A stretch of 64,000 nt of DNA from Streptomyces violens (GTDB taxonomy: Bacteria > Actinomycetota > Actinomycetes > Streptomycetales > Streptomycetaceae). The notes under the pieces are model-generated. The model was not told the origin of the DNA. It worked only from the letters and a program-made list of their open reading frames with translations, and ran no database searches. How positions within the stretch are numbered: the stretch's first letter is position 1; every line of letters begins with the position of its first letter. The stretch is from NCBI RefSeq assembly GCF_000717745.1, contig NZ_JOBH01000013.1, positions 138,644 through 202,643 on the forward strand, in the 5' to 3' direction. Of the stretch, positions 38,310 through 49,133 are shown in pieces. Made by a program: the position numbers and the translations under genes.

Positions 38310-38336
38310 TGTGGACAACCAGGGCCCTGTGGACAA
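38310..38336. promoter_or_regulatory. Two DnaA-box-like sequences upstream of the P450 gene
   Basis: TGTGGACAA (reverse complement TTGTCCACA, the high-affinity Streptomyces DnaA box) occurs at 38310-38318 and 38328-38336. The surrounding 12 bases (CCTGTGGACAAC) are repeated with an 18-bp period. The second site ends 17 bases before the P450 GTG. Either DnaA-mediated regulation or chance repeat is possible; this is not oriC, as neighbouring dnaA/dnaN genes are absent. Confidence 0.6.
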
Positions 38337-38353
38337 CCGGTTACGGTCGAGGG

Positions 38354-39679
38354 GTGCACGACACCACCGCCTCCGCCTGCCCGGAACTCTTCACCTGGGA
38401 GTTCGCCGCCGACCCCTATCCCGCGTACGCGTGGCTGCGCGAGCACGCGCCCGTCCACCGCACCGCGCTGCCCAGCGGGGTCGAGGCGTGGCTGGTCACC
38501 CGGTACGTGGACGCGCGCGAGGCGCTGGCCGACCCCCGGCTCTCCAAGAACCCGCAGCACCACAGCGAAGCCGCGCACGGCAAGGGCAAGGTCGGCATCC
38601 CCGGCGAGCGCAGCGCCAACCTGATGACGCACCTGCTCAACATCGACCCGCCGGACCACACCCGGCTGCGCCGCCTCGTCTCCAAGGCGTTCACGCCGCG
38701 TACGGTGGCGCGCTTCGCGCCGCGCGTACAGGAGCTGACCGACCAGCTCATCGACGGCTTCGCCGAGCGCGGCGAGGCCGACCTCATCCACGAGTTCGCC
38801 TTCCCGCTCCCCATCTACGCGATCTGCGACCTGCTGGGCGTGCCCCGCGAGGACCAGGACGACTTCCGGGACTGGGCCGGGATGATGATCCGGCACGGCG
38901 GCGGGCCGCGCGGCGGGGTCGCCCGGTCCGTGAAGAAGATGCGCGCTTATCTGGCCGATCTGATCCACCGCAAGCGCGAGTCGCTGGCGGCGGACGAGAC
39001 CGAGGACGAGGATCTGATCTCGGCCCTTATCCGGGCCTCCGATCACGGCGAGCACCTCACCGAGAACGAGGCCGCGGCGATGGCCTTCATCCTCCTGTTC
39101 GCCGGGTTCGAGACGACCGTCAATCTCATTGGTAATGGCACCTATGCGCTGCTGCGCAACCCGGAGCAGCGGGCGCGGCTGCAGGCCGCGCTGGCCGCGG
39201 GCGACGAGGAGCTGCTCGCGACCGGCATCGAGGAACTGCTGCGCTACGACGGGCCGGTGGAGCTGGCGACCTGGCGGTTCGCGACGCAGGAGCTGACGAT
39301 CGGCGGGCAGCGGATCGCCGCGGGCGACCCGGTACTGGTGGTACTGGCGGCCGCCGACCGGGACCCGGAGCGGTTCGACGCGCCGGACACCCTGGACCTC
39401 GGGCGCCGCGACAACCAGCACCTCGGATACGGGCACGGCATCCACTACTGCCTGGGCGCGCCGCTCGCCCGCCTCGAAGGCCGTACGGCGCTGGCGACGC
39501 TGCTGACCCGGCTGCCCGACCTCCGGCTGGCCGCCGACCCCGATGACCTGCGGTGGCGCGGCGGCCTCATCATGCGCGGGCTGCGGGCGCTGCCGGTGGG
39601 ATTCACGCCGGAGAGCGCGCGGGAGACCCCGTCCGGAGCTCCGGACACCGCGCCGACCGGCGCGCCAAAAGGCGCATAG
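38354..39679 (+). CDS. Cytochrome P450
   Basis: A 441-residue class I bacterial P450. The I-helix oxygen-activation motif is A-G-F-E-T-T (LLFAGFETTVNLI); the ExxR motif is ELLRY (EELLRYDGPVEL); the heme loop is LGYGHGIHYCLGAPLARLE with the Cys thiolate ligand, Tyr replacing the usual first Phe. The sequence resembles CYP107-type biosynthetic P450s. The substrate is not predictable. It would need ferredoxin partners, none of which is adjacent. A short Pro/Ala/Gly tail (APDTAPTGAPKGA) extends beyond the P450 fold. Two DnaA-box-like sites lie upstream. Start is GTG. Confidence 0.93.
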   Translation: MHDTTASACPELFTWEFAADPYPAYAWLREHAPVHRTALPSGVEAWLVTRYVDAREALADPRLSKNPQHHSEAAHGKGKVGIPGERSANLMTHLLNIDPPDHTRLRRLVSKAFTPRTVARFAPRVQELTDQLIDGFAERGEADLIHEFAFPLPIYAICDLLGVPREDQDDFRDWAGMMIRHGGGPRGGVARSVKKMRAYLADLIHRKRESLAADETEDEDLISALIRASDHGEHLTENEAAAMAFILLFAGFETTVNLIGNGTYALLRNPEQRARLQAALAAGDEELLATGIEELLRYDGPVELATWRFATQELTIGGQRIAAGDPVLVVLAAADRDPERFDAPDTLDLGRRDNQHLGYGHGIHYCLGAPLARLEGRTALATLLTRLPDLRLAADPDDLRWRGGLIMRGLRALPVGFTPESARETPSGAPDTAPTGAPKGA

Positions 39680-39799
39680 CGGAACGTCTCGGGCGGCGCG
39701 CGTACCGACCCCCGACGGGCCGTCAGGAAGGGCATTCGCGTACGTACCGGAAGACGCCAAGGGCGCCGGGGCCGGGAAGAACTGACCTGGCGTCAGCAG

Positions 39800-39818
39800 C
39801 GTGATCTTCGCGTGATCT
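39800..39818. promoter_or_regulatory. 11-bp-period direct repeat upstream of the first rpf gene
   Basis: CGTGATCT occurs at 39800-39807 and 39811-39818, one helical turn apart, about 80 bases upstream of the rpf ATG. The phasing suits a tandemly bound regulator. Which one is unknown. Confidence 0.4.
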
Positions 39819-39899
39819 CGGCTACACCGGGTTGAGACCGGAGCGGGCCCCCGCTACTTTGCCTGCGACAACTCAAGCCGCCGCTCGAAAGGTACTCGC

Positions 39900-40916
39900 A
39901 TGCGCTCCGGCAACGGTAGACACCGCCGACCCCGTCAGGCCCCCGCCCTTCTGGTGGCGGCCTCCGTCACGGGGGCCGGGCTGGCCCTGCCGCTGCTGAC
40001 CGCGGGCGGCGCCCAGGCCGCCGACACCGCCACCTGGGACCGCGTGGCGCTGTGCGAGAGCGGCGGCAGCTGGAGCGCCAACTCCGGCAACGGCTTCTAC
40101 GGCGGGCTGCAGCTGACCCTGGAGATGTGGAAGGACTACGGCGGCGAGTCCTACGCCGAGCGCCCGGACCTGGCCAGCCGCTCCCAGCAGATCGCGGTTG
40201 CCGAGTCGATCCTGAACGACCGCGGCCCGGACGCCTGGCCGAGCTGTTCGGTGAACGCCGGCCTCGACGTCGACGGGCTGATACCCGACGTGGACCCGGG
40301 CAGCACGCAGACGCCCGCGCCGGAGCCCTCGGACGGCGGCATCGATCTCGGCTCCGGGAGCGGTACGGACACCGGCGACACCCAGCCGTCCGACGGCGCC
40401 ACGGACGGCGCCACCGACGAGCCGTCGGCCACGCCGTCCGGCGACGCCGACTCCGGCGAGACGCAGCCCTCCGAAGGCTCTGCAGAAGAGCCCTCCGAAG
40501 GCGCCTCCGAGAGCCCCTCCGGGGACTCCTCCGAGCAGCCCACCACCGACCCCTCGACGAGCCCCTCGGGCTCCGCGCAGCCCTCCGAGGAGGTCACCGA
40601 GCCGCCCGCGTCGTCCGACGGCGGCACCTCCGCGCCCGGTACCGGCCGGCACCGTGGCAGTGCCGACGACAGCAAGGGCGACGGCAAGGACGGGCGCCCC
40701 GAGGGGCGGCACGCCTCGCGCGGCGGTGACGCTCACCGCGGTACCGGGGAGGGCGACGGCGTGTACACGGTGCGGCCGGGCGACAACCTCTCCGCGATCG
40801 CGGCGGAGTACGGGCTGGCCGAGGGGTGGACCGGTCTGTACGACGCCAACGAGGGCGTCATCGGAGCTGATCCGGACCTTATCCGGCCTGGTCAGCGACT
40901 CGACCTCGGGCAGTGA
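39900..40916 (+). CDS. Resuscitation-promoting factor with LysM domain (RpfC-like)
   Basis: A 338-residue secreted protein. The signal peptide ends at AQAADT. The Rpf domain follows at once: TWDRVALCESGGSWSANSGNGFYGGLQLTLEMWKDYGG, with the catalytic Glu in CESGG of the lysozyme-like fold, and the paired Cys later in SCSVNAG. About 120-280 is a Ser/Thr/Pro/Glu/Gly-rich linker (repeats like PSEGSAEEPSEGASESPSG). The C-terminal LysM (YTVRPGDNLSAIAAEYGL) binds peptidoglycan. It cleaves peptidoglycan and aids spore germination. Equivalent by position to S. coelicolor rpfC (SCO3098, from memory). ATG after GAAAGG. Confidence 0.92.
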   Translation: MRSGNGRHRRPRQAPALLVAASVTGAGLALPLLTAGGAQAADTATWDRVALCESGGSWSANSGNGFYGGLQLTLEMWKDYGGESYAERPDLASRSQQIAVAESILNDRGPDAWPSCSVNAGLDVDGLIPDVDPGSTQTPAPEPSDGGIDLGSGSGTDTGDTQPSDGATDGATDEPSATPSGDADSGETQPSEGSAEEPSEGASESPSGDSSEQPTTDPSTSPSGSAQPSEEVTEPPASSDGGTSAPGTGRHRGSADDSKGDGKDGRPEGRHASRGGDAHRGTGEGDGVYTVRPGDNLSAIAAEYGLAEGWTGLYDANEGVIGADPDLIRPGQRLDLGQ

Positions 40917-41157
40917 CCGAGGGCCGCACGCCCTAAGTGCGCGATGGTTGCCCCCATTTGGGGAAAGTGAGACATGGGTCTCGTCCCGAGGTGTTCCGTC
41001 CGGCCTGTCCGTTCTTTTCCATACCGTGTTCGACCTGCGCAAACGGATGCCGTCGGTGATCGAAAACCGCAAAGTGTCCTACGAAAAGGTGGTTTGAACC
41101 GCCGAGGGGTGTGTGTTTACGTTCTTCACCGCTCGCACCAAGCGAGCCCGCCGATCA

Positions 41158-43627
<2,470 letters not shown>

Positions 43628-43661
43628 GTTCCGGCCTACGGGGGCTGATGGTCCCCACCTC

Positions 43662-43706
43662 CGTACGTCCCCGGCAGCGGTCCCGTACCGTTGCCGGGGA
43701 CGTACG
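43662..43706. terminator. Terminator between eno and divIC
   Basis: Perfect 15-base arms CGTACGTCCCCGGCA and TGCCGGGGACGTACG around a 15-base loop, 35 bases after the eno stop codon and 39 bases before the divIC GTG. Confidence 0.75.
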
Positions 43707-43744
43707 TACGCCGTCGCGTACAGAGCACCCCAGGGGAGGCCACC

Positions 43745-44134
43745 GTGTTCCGCCGCAGCCGGCTCACCGGGCGCGCCGCGCTCCTCGTGCTCGTGCTGTG
43801 CTCGCTGGTCGTGGCCCTCGCGTATCCGATAAGGGCGTACGTCTCCCAGCGCTCGGACATCGCCGAGCAGCGCCGTGAGGCAGAGACGGCCCGCGAGGCG
43901 GTGCAGCGGCTGCGCCAGGAGAAGGCGCGCTGGCAGGACCCCGCCTACGTACGCCAGCAGGCCCGCCGCCATCTGCACTACGTGATGCCGGGGGAGACCG
44001 GCTACACCGTCGTGGACGGCACCGGTGCGAGCCGGCCGCGGGCCGGCCGGAGTGCCGTGCAGCGCCCCTGGTACGAAGCCATCTGGTCCGGCCTGGACTC
44101 CGCCGACGCGCGCCGCGGTGCCGCCGGGGGATGA
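43745..44134 (+). CDS. divIC: Septum formation initiator DivIC/FtsB-family protein
   Basis: A 129-residue bitopic membrane protein. One membrane span (ALLVLVLCSLVVALAYPIRAYV) is preceded by a short basic N-terminus. After it comes an extracytoplasmic coiled coil (SDIAEQRREAETAREAVQRLRQEKARWQDPAYVRQQARRHLHYVMPGE), the FtsB/DivIC pattern including the tail Y-V-x-x-x-A-R and VMPGE. It bridges late cell-division proteins (FtsQ, FtsL). Start GTG has GGGAGG. It is located directly after eno, as in most Gram-positives. Confidence 0.92.
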   Translation: MFRRSRLTGRAALLVLVLCSLVVALAYPIRAYVSQRSDIAEQRREAETAREAVQRLRQEKARWQDPAYVRQQARRHLHYVMPGETGYTVVDGTGASRPRAGRSAVQRPWYEAIWSGLDSADARRGAAGG

Positions 44135-44177
44135 TGGGGCGGCCGACCGTTCAACCCTGACGACAAGAGAAGCCTGC

Positions 44178-44741
44178 ATGGACACGCCGCCTCCCCAGAC
44201 CGAGCCCACCGAGCCCACCGACGCGGACGTCGCGGCGTTCCGGGAGCAGCTGGGCCGCCCGCCGCGCGGCCTGCGCGCGATCGCGCACCGCTGCCCCTGT
44301 GGCAACCCCGACGTGGTCGAGACGGCCCCGCGCCTGGAGGACGGCACGCCCTTCCCCACGCTGTACTACCTCACGTGCCCGCGCGCGGCCTCCGCGATCG
44401 GCACGCTGGAGGCGAACGGCGTGATGAAGGAGATGACCGACCGGCTGGCCACCGATCCCGAGCTGGCCGCGGCCTACCGTGCCGCGCACGAGGACTACAT
44501 CCGCCGCCGGGACGCCATCGAGGTGCTGCAGGGCTTCCCGAGCGCCGGCGGGATGCCGGACCGCGTGAAGTGCCTGCACGTGCTCGTCGGCCACTCGCTG
44601 GCGGCCGGTCCCGGCGTGAACCCGCTGGGCGACGAGGCGATCGCGATGCTGCCGGAGTGGTGGAAGAAGGGGCCGTGCGTGAGCCCGTGCGGCGCCGGCC
44701 ACGAAGAAGGAGCCGCTGACGGAGAAGGAGACGCCCAGTGA
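44178..44741 (+). CDS. DUF501 family protein
   Basis: A 187-residue cytosolic protein. The pattern LGRPPRGLRAIAHRCPCGNPDVVETAPRLEDGTPFPTLYYLTCPRAASAIGTLEANGVM is typical of DUF501. Five Cys residues are well placed for a metal site: CPCG near the start, the Cys of YLTCPR, the Cys of RVKCLH, and CVSPC near the end. It has no known biochemical function. It lies between divIC and the Ppx/GppA gene, and overlaps the latter by 4 bases (GTGA), so translation is coupled. The eno-divIC-DUF501-ppx order is conserved in actinobacteria. Confidence 0.9.
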   Translation: MDTPPPQTEPTEPTDADVAAFREQLGRPPRGLRAIAHRCPCGNPDVVETAPRLEDGTPFPTLYYLTCPRAASAIGTLEANGVMKEMTDRLATDPELAAAYRAAHEDYIRRRDAIEVLQGFPSAGGMPDRVKCLHVLVGHSLAAGPGVNPLGDEAIAMLPEWWKKGPCVSPCGAGHEEGAADGEGDAQ

Positions 44742-45679
44742 CCCGGGTCGCGGCCATCGACTGCGGTACGAACTCCATCCGCCTGCTCGTGGCGGACGCC
44801 GACCCGGAGACGGGTGAGCTGAAGGACCTGGACCGCCGGATGAAGATCGTCCGGCTCGGCCAGGGCGTGGACCGTACCGGCCGGCTGGCGCCGGAGGCGC
44901 TGGAGCGGACCTTCGCGGCCTGCCGCGAGTACGCCACGGTGATCGAGGAGCTGGGCGCCGAGAAGCTGCGCTTCGTGGCGACCTCGGCCTCGCGCGACGC
45001 GGAGAACCGTGAGGACTTCGTGCGCGGCGTGGTGGACATCCTGGGCGTCGAGCCCGAGGTGATCACCGGTGACCAGGAGGCGGAGTTCTCCTTCACGGGC
45101 GCGACGAAGGAGCTGACCGGGCGCGACGACCTGGAGAAGCCGTACCTCGTTGTCGACATCGGCGGCGGCTCGACGGAGTTCGTGCTCGGCGCGGACTCCG
45201 TGCGGGCAGCGCGCTCCGTCGACATCGGCTGCGTGCGGATGACCGAGCGGCACCTCGTGCACGACGGCGAGGTCACCGATCCGCCGACGGCCGAGCAGAT
45301 CGCCGCCATAAAGGCGGACGTCGCGGCGGCGCTGGACCAGGCCGCGGAGACCGTGCCGCTGGGCGAGGCGCACACGCTGGTCGGCCTCGCGGGGTCGGTG
45401 ACGACGCTCGCCGGGATCGCGCTGCACCTGGAGGAGTACGACTCGGCCGCGATCCACCACGCGCGGATCCCGCTGGCCAAGGTCCGGGAGATCACCGACC
45501 GGCTGCTCACCTCCACGCACGCCGAGCGCGCGGCGATCCCGGTGATGCATCCGGGCCGGGTGGACGTGATCGCCGCGGGCGCCCTCGTACTGCTGTCGAT
45601 CATGGAGCGTACGGGCGCTCAGGAGGTCGTCGTCTCGGAGCACGACATCCTGGACGGGATCGGCTGGAGTCTCGCCTGA
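44738..45679 (+). CDS. ppx: Ppx/GppA phosphatase family (exopolyphosphatase)
   Basis: A 313-residue actin/hexokinase-fold phosphatase. It has VAAIDCGTNSIRLLVAD (phosphate-1 motif), ATSASRDAENR, the catalytic Glu in DQEAEFSF, and VDIGGGSTEFVLG (phosphate-2 motif). The short single-Ppx form is normal for the group. It hydrolyses polyphosphate and/or pppGpp, adjusting stress and phosphate responses. Start GTG overlaps the DUF501 stop codon by 4 bases. A strong terminator follows at 45712-45756. Confidence 0.93.
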   Translation: MTRVAAIDCGTNSIRLLVADADPETGELKDLDRRMKIVRLGQGVDRTGRLAPEALERTFAACREYATVIEELGAEKLRFVATSASRDAENREDFVRGVVDILGVEPEVITGDQEAEFSFTGATKELTGRDDLEKPYLVVDIGGGSTEFVLGADSVRAARSVDIGCVRMTERHLVHDGEVTDPPTAEQIAAIKADVAAALDQAAETVPLGEAHTLVGLAGSVTTLAGIALHLEEYDSAAIHHARIPLAKVREITDRLLTSTHAERAAIPVMHPGRVDVIAAGALVLLSIMERTGAQEVVVSEHDILDGIGWSLA

Positions 45680-45711
45680 GAGGGCCGCTGAGGGCCTTTG
45701 AGAGGTACTTG

Positions 45712-45756
45712 GAAGGGGCCTCGGAGCGTGCGAATGACGCGTTCCGGGGCCCCTTC
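45712..45756. terminator. Terminator after ppx
   Basis: Stem GAAGGGGCC (45712-45720) with GGCCCCTTC (45748-45756), continued by CGGA/TCCG and GCGT/ACGC inside. It ends the divIC-DUF501-ppx transcript and isolates ndh. Confidence 0.8.
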
Positions 45757-45778
45757 GCGACGTGTCGCCGAGAAAGTT

Positions 45779-45794
45779 CGTGAAACTCTTCACA
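45779..45794. promoter_or_regulatory. Candidate Rex (redox) operator upstream of ndh
   Basis: CGTGAAACTCTTCACA keeps the GTGAA....TTCAC arms of the Streptomyces Rex operator (consensus TGTGAACGCGTTCACA, from memory), with a mismatch at the first base and four in the centre. It is about 308 bases from the ndh ATG, after the ppx terminator. Rex controls ndh in S. coelicolor. Distance makes this moderately uncertain. Confidence 0.5.
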
Positions 45795-46101
45795 TGAAAA
45801 AAGGGCCCCTTGGGCGAACAAACCGTCCGCCGGGACGCCGTTCGGGGCTCACCTGGGCGGACCGCCCTGGGAATGTGCGCTTTCGACGCTGTTAAAGAAG
45901 CCCTTATGCGGCCGGTGGTCCAGTCTCACGGAAGCGCGCAACCGCTGATGAGAAGGGGTGCCGAACGCTCGGCCGTCGATTGTGGTTCCCCGGTGGCGCT
46001 ATGGCGTCGATCACGAAGGCGCGGAGTGTAGCAGACCCCTCTTCCGTGCTTGTGAAGGCCCTCACGAGCGACCCCCCAAGTGGGGGTGGATACTCGATGA
46101 C
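45795..46101. other. Long ndh leader region without a gene
   Basis: Between the candidate Rex site and the ndh ATG. It has an AAAAAAGGGCCCCTTGGGC block (45797-45815) and AT-poor sequence downstream. Short open frames are present but none has a family pattern or good ribosome site. Confidence 0.4.
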
Positions 46102-47484
46102 ATGAGCACCACGGAGCGTCCCAGGATCCTCGTTGTAGGCGGTGGGTACGTAGGCCTGTACGCGGCACGCCGCATCCTCAAGAAGATGCGGTACGGCGAG
46201 GCGACCGTCACGGTCGTCGACCCGCGCTCGTACATGACGTACCAGCCCTTCCTCCCCGAAGCTGCGGCCGGCAGCATTTCTCCGCGCCACGTCGTGGTTC
46301 CGCTGCGACGTGTGCTTCCCAAGGCGGAGGTCCTCACCGGCCGCGTCACGACCATTGACCAGGACCGCAAGGTCGCCACCGTCGCGCCGCTCGTCGGCGA
46401 GGCGTACGAGCTGCCCTTCGACTACCTGGTCATCGCGATGGGCGCGGTCTCGCGCACCTTCCCGATCCCCGGCCTGGCCGAGAACGGCATCGGCATGAAG
46501 GGCGTCGAGGAGGCCATCGGCCTGCGCAACCACGTCCTCGAGCAGCTCGACAAGGCCGACTCCACGACGGACGAGGAGGTCCGCCGCAAGGCGCTGACCT
46601 TCGTCTTCGTCGGCGGCGGCTTCGCCGGCGCGGAGACCGTCGGTGAGGTCGAGGACATGGCCCGCGACGCCGCGAAGTACTACACGAACGTGAAGCGCGA
46701 GGACATGCGCTTCCTCCTGGTCGACGTCGCCGACAAGATCCTCCCCGAGGTCGGCCCGAAGCTCGGCGCCTACGGCAAGGAGCATCTCGAGGGCCGCGGC
46801 GTCGAGGTCTACCTGAAGACCGGCATGGACTCCTGCGTCGACGGCCACGTGGTCCTGAACAACGGCCTCGAGGTCGACGCCAACACCATCGTGTGGACCG
46901 CGGGCGTCAAGCCGAACCCGGCGCTGTCCCGCTTCGGTCTGCCGCTGGGCCCGCGCGGCCACGTCGACACCGCCGCCACCCTCCAGGTGCAGGGCACCGA
47001 CTACATCTGGGCCGCGGGCGACAACGCCCAGGTTCCGGACCTCGTCGGCCGCAAGGCCGGTAACGAGAACGCCTGGTGCCCGCCGAACGCCCAGCACGCG
47101 CTGCGCCAGGCGAAGATCCTCGGCGACAACGTGGTCTCCGGCATGCGGGGCTTCCCGCAGAAGGAGTACAGCCACGCCAACAAGGGCGCGGTCGCGGGCC
47201 TCGGTCTGCACAAGGGCGTCGCGATGATCGTCCTGGGCAAGACCAAGATCAAGCTGAAGGGCCGGCTGGCCTGGTACATGCACCGCGCGTACCACGGCAT
47301 GGCGATGCCGACCTTCAACCGCAAGATCCGGGTCTTCGCCGACTGGACGCTCGGTATGTTCCTCAAGCGCGAGGTCGTCTCGCTCGGTGCGATGGAGAAC
47401 CCCCGCGAGGAGTTCTACGAGGCTGCCAAGCCCGCGCCGAAGCCGGCCGCCGCCGAGGACAAGACGGCCGCCAAGGCCTCCTGA
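46102..47484 (+). CDS. ndh: Type II NADH dehydrogenase (NDH-2)
   Basis: A 460-residue FAD-dependent oxidoreductase. The first dinucleotide fold is RILVVGGGYVGLYAARRI (FAD), and the second is TFVFVGGGFAGAETVGE (NADH). It keeps YQPFLPEAAAGSISPRHVVVPLR near the isoalloxazine and YIWAAGDNAQV with the conserved Asp of the FAD site. The C-terminal amphipathic part (LAWYMHRAYHGMAMPTFNRKIRVFADWTLGMFL) is the membrane-surface region. It passes electrons from NADH to menaquinone without pumping protons. ATG; a Pro/Ala/Lys tail ends the chain. A strong 19-bp hairpin follows at 47528-47573. Confidence 0.93.
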   Translation: MSTTERPRILVVGGGYVGLYAARRILKKMRYGEATVTVVDPRSYMTYQPFLPEAAAGSISPRHVVVPLRRVLPKAEVLTGRVTTIDQDRKVATVAPLVGEAYELPFDYLVIAMGAVSRTFPIPGLAENGIGMKGVEEAIGLRNHVLEQLDKADSTTDEEVRRKALTFVFVGGGFAGAETVGEVEDMARDAAKYYTNVKREDMRFLLVDVADKILPEVGPKLGAYGKEHLEGRGVEVYLKTGMDSCVDGHVVLNNGLEVDANTIVWTAGVKPNPALSRFGLPLGPRGHVDTAATLQVQGTDYIWAAGDNAQVPDLVGRKAGNENAWCPPNAQHALRQAKILGDNVVSGMRGFPQKEYSHANKGAVAGLGLHKGVAMIVLGKTKIKLKGRLAWYMHRAYHGMAMPTFNRKIRVFADWTLGMFLKREVVSLGAMENPREEFYEAAKPAPKPAAAEDKTAAKAS

Positions 47485-47527
47485 ACACCGGCTTCCTGAC
47501 CACGCGTCGGAAAGCCACGCAGTACAC

Positions 47528-47573
47528 ACGCCGAAGGGCGCCTGCCATCCGTGGGGCAGGCGCCCTTCGGCGT
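47528..47573. terminator. Strong terminator after ndh
   Basis: Perfect 19-base arms (ACGCCGAAGGGCGCCTGCC and its complement at 47555-47573) around an 8-base loop, 44 bases past the ndh stop codon. A partial third copy of CTTCGGCGTA lies at about 47612-47621. Confidence 0.85.
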
Positions 47574-47752
47574 ATCCGTATACGGGTCACGGGGCGCCTC
47601 CGAGAGACGCTCCTTCGGCGTATTCACAATGGCGCCGGTAACGGGCTTTGCTGTTCCCTTACGAACGAACGGGACTACCCGGGCCCCGCCAGGCGTTTAC
47701 GTGGTGGGTGAAACTATCTCGCCCCGACTCGTCAATAACGGAGGTGTGCGAC

Positions 47753-49066
47753 ATGGCCGACGCCGCTGGACGGCTCACCAAGCTCGCGGAGGAGGTACTG
47801 GGCGCCCCGCTCCCCGTACGCATCCGGGCCTGGGACCACAGCGAGTCCGGTCCGCCAGGAGCCCCGGCCCTCGTCTTCCGCAGCCGTCGCGCGCTGCGCC
47901 ACCTGCTCTTCAAGCCCGGCGAACTGGGCCTGGCGCGCGCCTGGGTGGCCGGCGACCTCGATGTCGACGGAGACCTCTACGCCGCCCTGGACGGTCTCGC
48001 CGAGATGATCTGGGAGCGCGGCCCGGAGGACCAGGCCAAGCCGCAGCGCGCCGCCGTGCTGCGCGCGCTGGCCCGCCCCGAGATCCGCAGCGCGGCCCGC
48101 GAACTCCTCTCGCTCGCCGGCGCGCCCCTGCCGCCCCGCCCGCCCGCCGAAGAGGCCCCGAAGAGCCACGGCCCGCTGCACACCCTGCGCCGTGACAAGC
48201 AGGCCATCAGCCACCACTACGACGTCGGCAACGACTTCTACGAGCTGGTCCTCGGCCCGTCCATGGTCTACTCCTGCGCGTACTGGGAGAGCCCGGATTC
48301 GACGCTGGAAGAGGCCCAGCGCGACAAGCTCGACCTCATCTGCCGCAAGCTGGACCTCAAGGAGGGCGAGCGGCTGCTGGACGTGGGCTGCGGCTGGGGC
48401 TCGATGGTGCTGCACGCCGCCGAGCACTACGGCGTGCGCGCGGTCGGCGTCACGCTCTCCGAGGAGCAGGCCGCGTACGCCCGCAAGCGCGTGGCCGACG
48501 CCGGGCTCACCGACCGCATCGAGATCCGCGTTCAGGACTACCGCCTGGTCAAGGACGGCCCGTACGACGCGATCTCCTCCATCGGCATGGCCGAGCACGT
48601 CGGTCGCGCCCGGTACGCCGAGTACGCCGCCGACCTGTTCGACCTGCTCAAGCCGGGCGGCCGGCTGCTCAACCACCAGATCGCGCGGCGTCCGATGGCC
48701 GACGAGGACAGCTACAGCGTCGACGAGTTCATCGACCGCTACGTCTTCCCCGACGGCGAGCTGGCCCCGGTCGGGCAGACCGTCGGGGCGCTGGAGGACG
48801 CGGGCTTCGAGGTGCGCGACGTGGAGGCCATCCGCGAGCACTACGCGCTGACGCTGCGCCAGTGGGTGGCCAACCTGGAGCGCCACTGGGACCGCGCCAC
48901 CCACCTGACGACGCCGGGCCGGGCGCGCGTCTGGCGGCTGTACATGGCCGCCTCGGCGCTCTCCTTCGAGCGCAACCGCATCGGCGTGAACCAGGTCCTC
49001 GCGGTCCGTACGCCGGAGGGCGGGGCATCCGGTATGCCGCTGCGGGCACGGGAGTGGCGGAGCTGA
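47753..49066 (+). CDS. cfa: Cyclopropane-fatty-acid synthase-type methyltransferase
   Basis: A 437-residue SAM-dependent enzyme of the CFA/Mycolic-acid cyclopropane group. An N-terminal about 120-residue domain (VRIRAWDHSESGPPGAPALVFRSRRALRHLL, GDLDVDGDLY) is followed by the catalytic core: ISHHYDVGNDFYELVLGPSMVYSCAYW, the SAM motif LLDVGCGWGSMVLHAAEHYGV, and SIGMAEHVG. The bicarbonate/active site region includes YRLV and HYALTLRQWVANLERHWD. It adds a methylene across double bonds of membrane lipids, or a methyl branch. ATG has GGAGG. Terminator at 49081-49111 follows. The desaturase at 3-4 kb could supply its unsaturated substrates. Confidence 0.93.
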   Translation: MADAAGRLTKLAEEVLGAPLPVRIRAWDHSESGPPGAPALVFRSRRALRHLLFKPGELGLARAWVAGDLDVDGDLYAALDGLAEMIWERGPEDQAKPQRAAVLRALARPEIRSAARELLSLAGAPLPPRPPAEEAPKSHGPLHTLRRDKQAISHHYDVGNDFYELVLGPSMVYSCAYWESPDSTLEEAQRDKLDLICRKLDLKEGERLLDVGCGWGSMVLHAAEHYGVRAVGVTLSEEQAAYARKRVADAGLTDRIEIRVQDYRLVKDGPYDAISSIGMAEHVGRARYAEYAADLFDLLKPGGRLLNHQIARRPMADEDSYSVDEFIDRYVFPDGELAPVGQTVGALEDAGFEVRDVEAIREHYALTLRQWVANLERHWDRATHLTTPGRARVWRLYMAASALSFERNRIGVNQVLAVRTPEGGASGMPLRAREWRS

Positions 49067-49080
49067 GACGCGCGTACGCG

Positions 49081-49111
49081 AGAGCCCCGGTCCGCGAGGG
49101 ACCGGGGCTCT
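49081..49111. terminator. Terminator between cfa and the ABC permease gene
   Basis: Perfect 13-base arms AGAGCCCCGGTCC and GGACCGGGGCTCT with a 5-base loop, between convergent cfa and the ABC permease gene, able to stop both. Confidence 0.85.
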
Positions 49112-49133
49112 CCTGTACTTCAGGTGCGTGGGC

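Noticed and set aside
38310-38336. A second replication origin
   Set aside because: Only two DnaA-box-like sequences, no dnaA/dnaN or further box cluster. Kept only as a regulatory observation.
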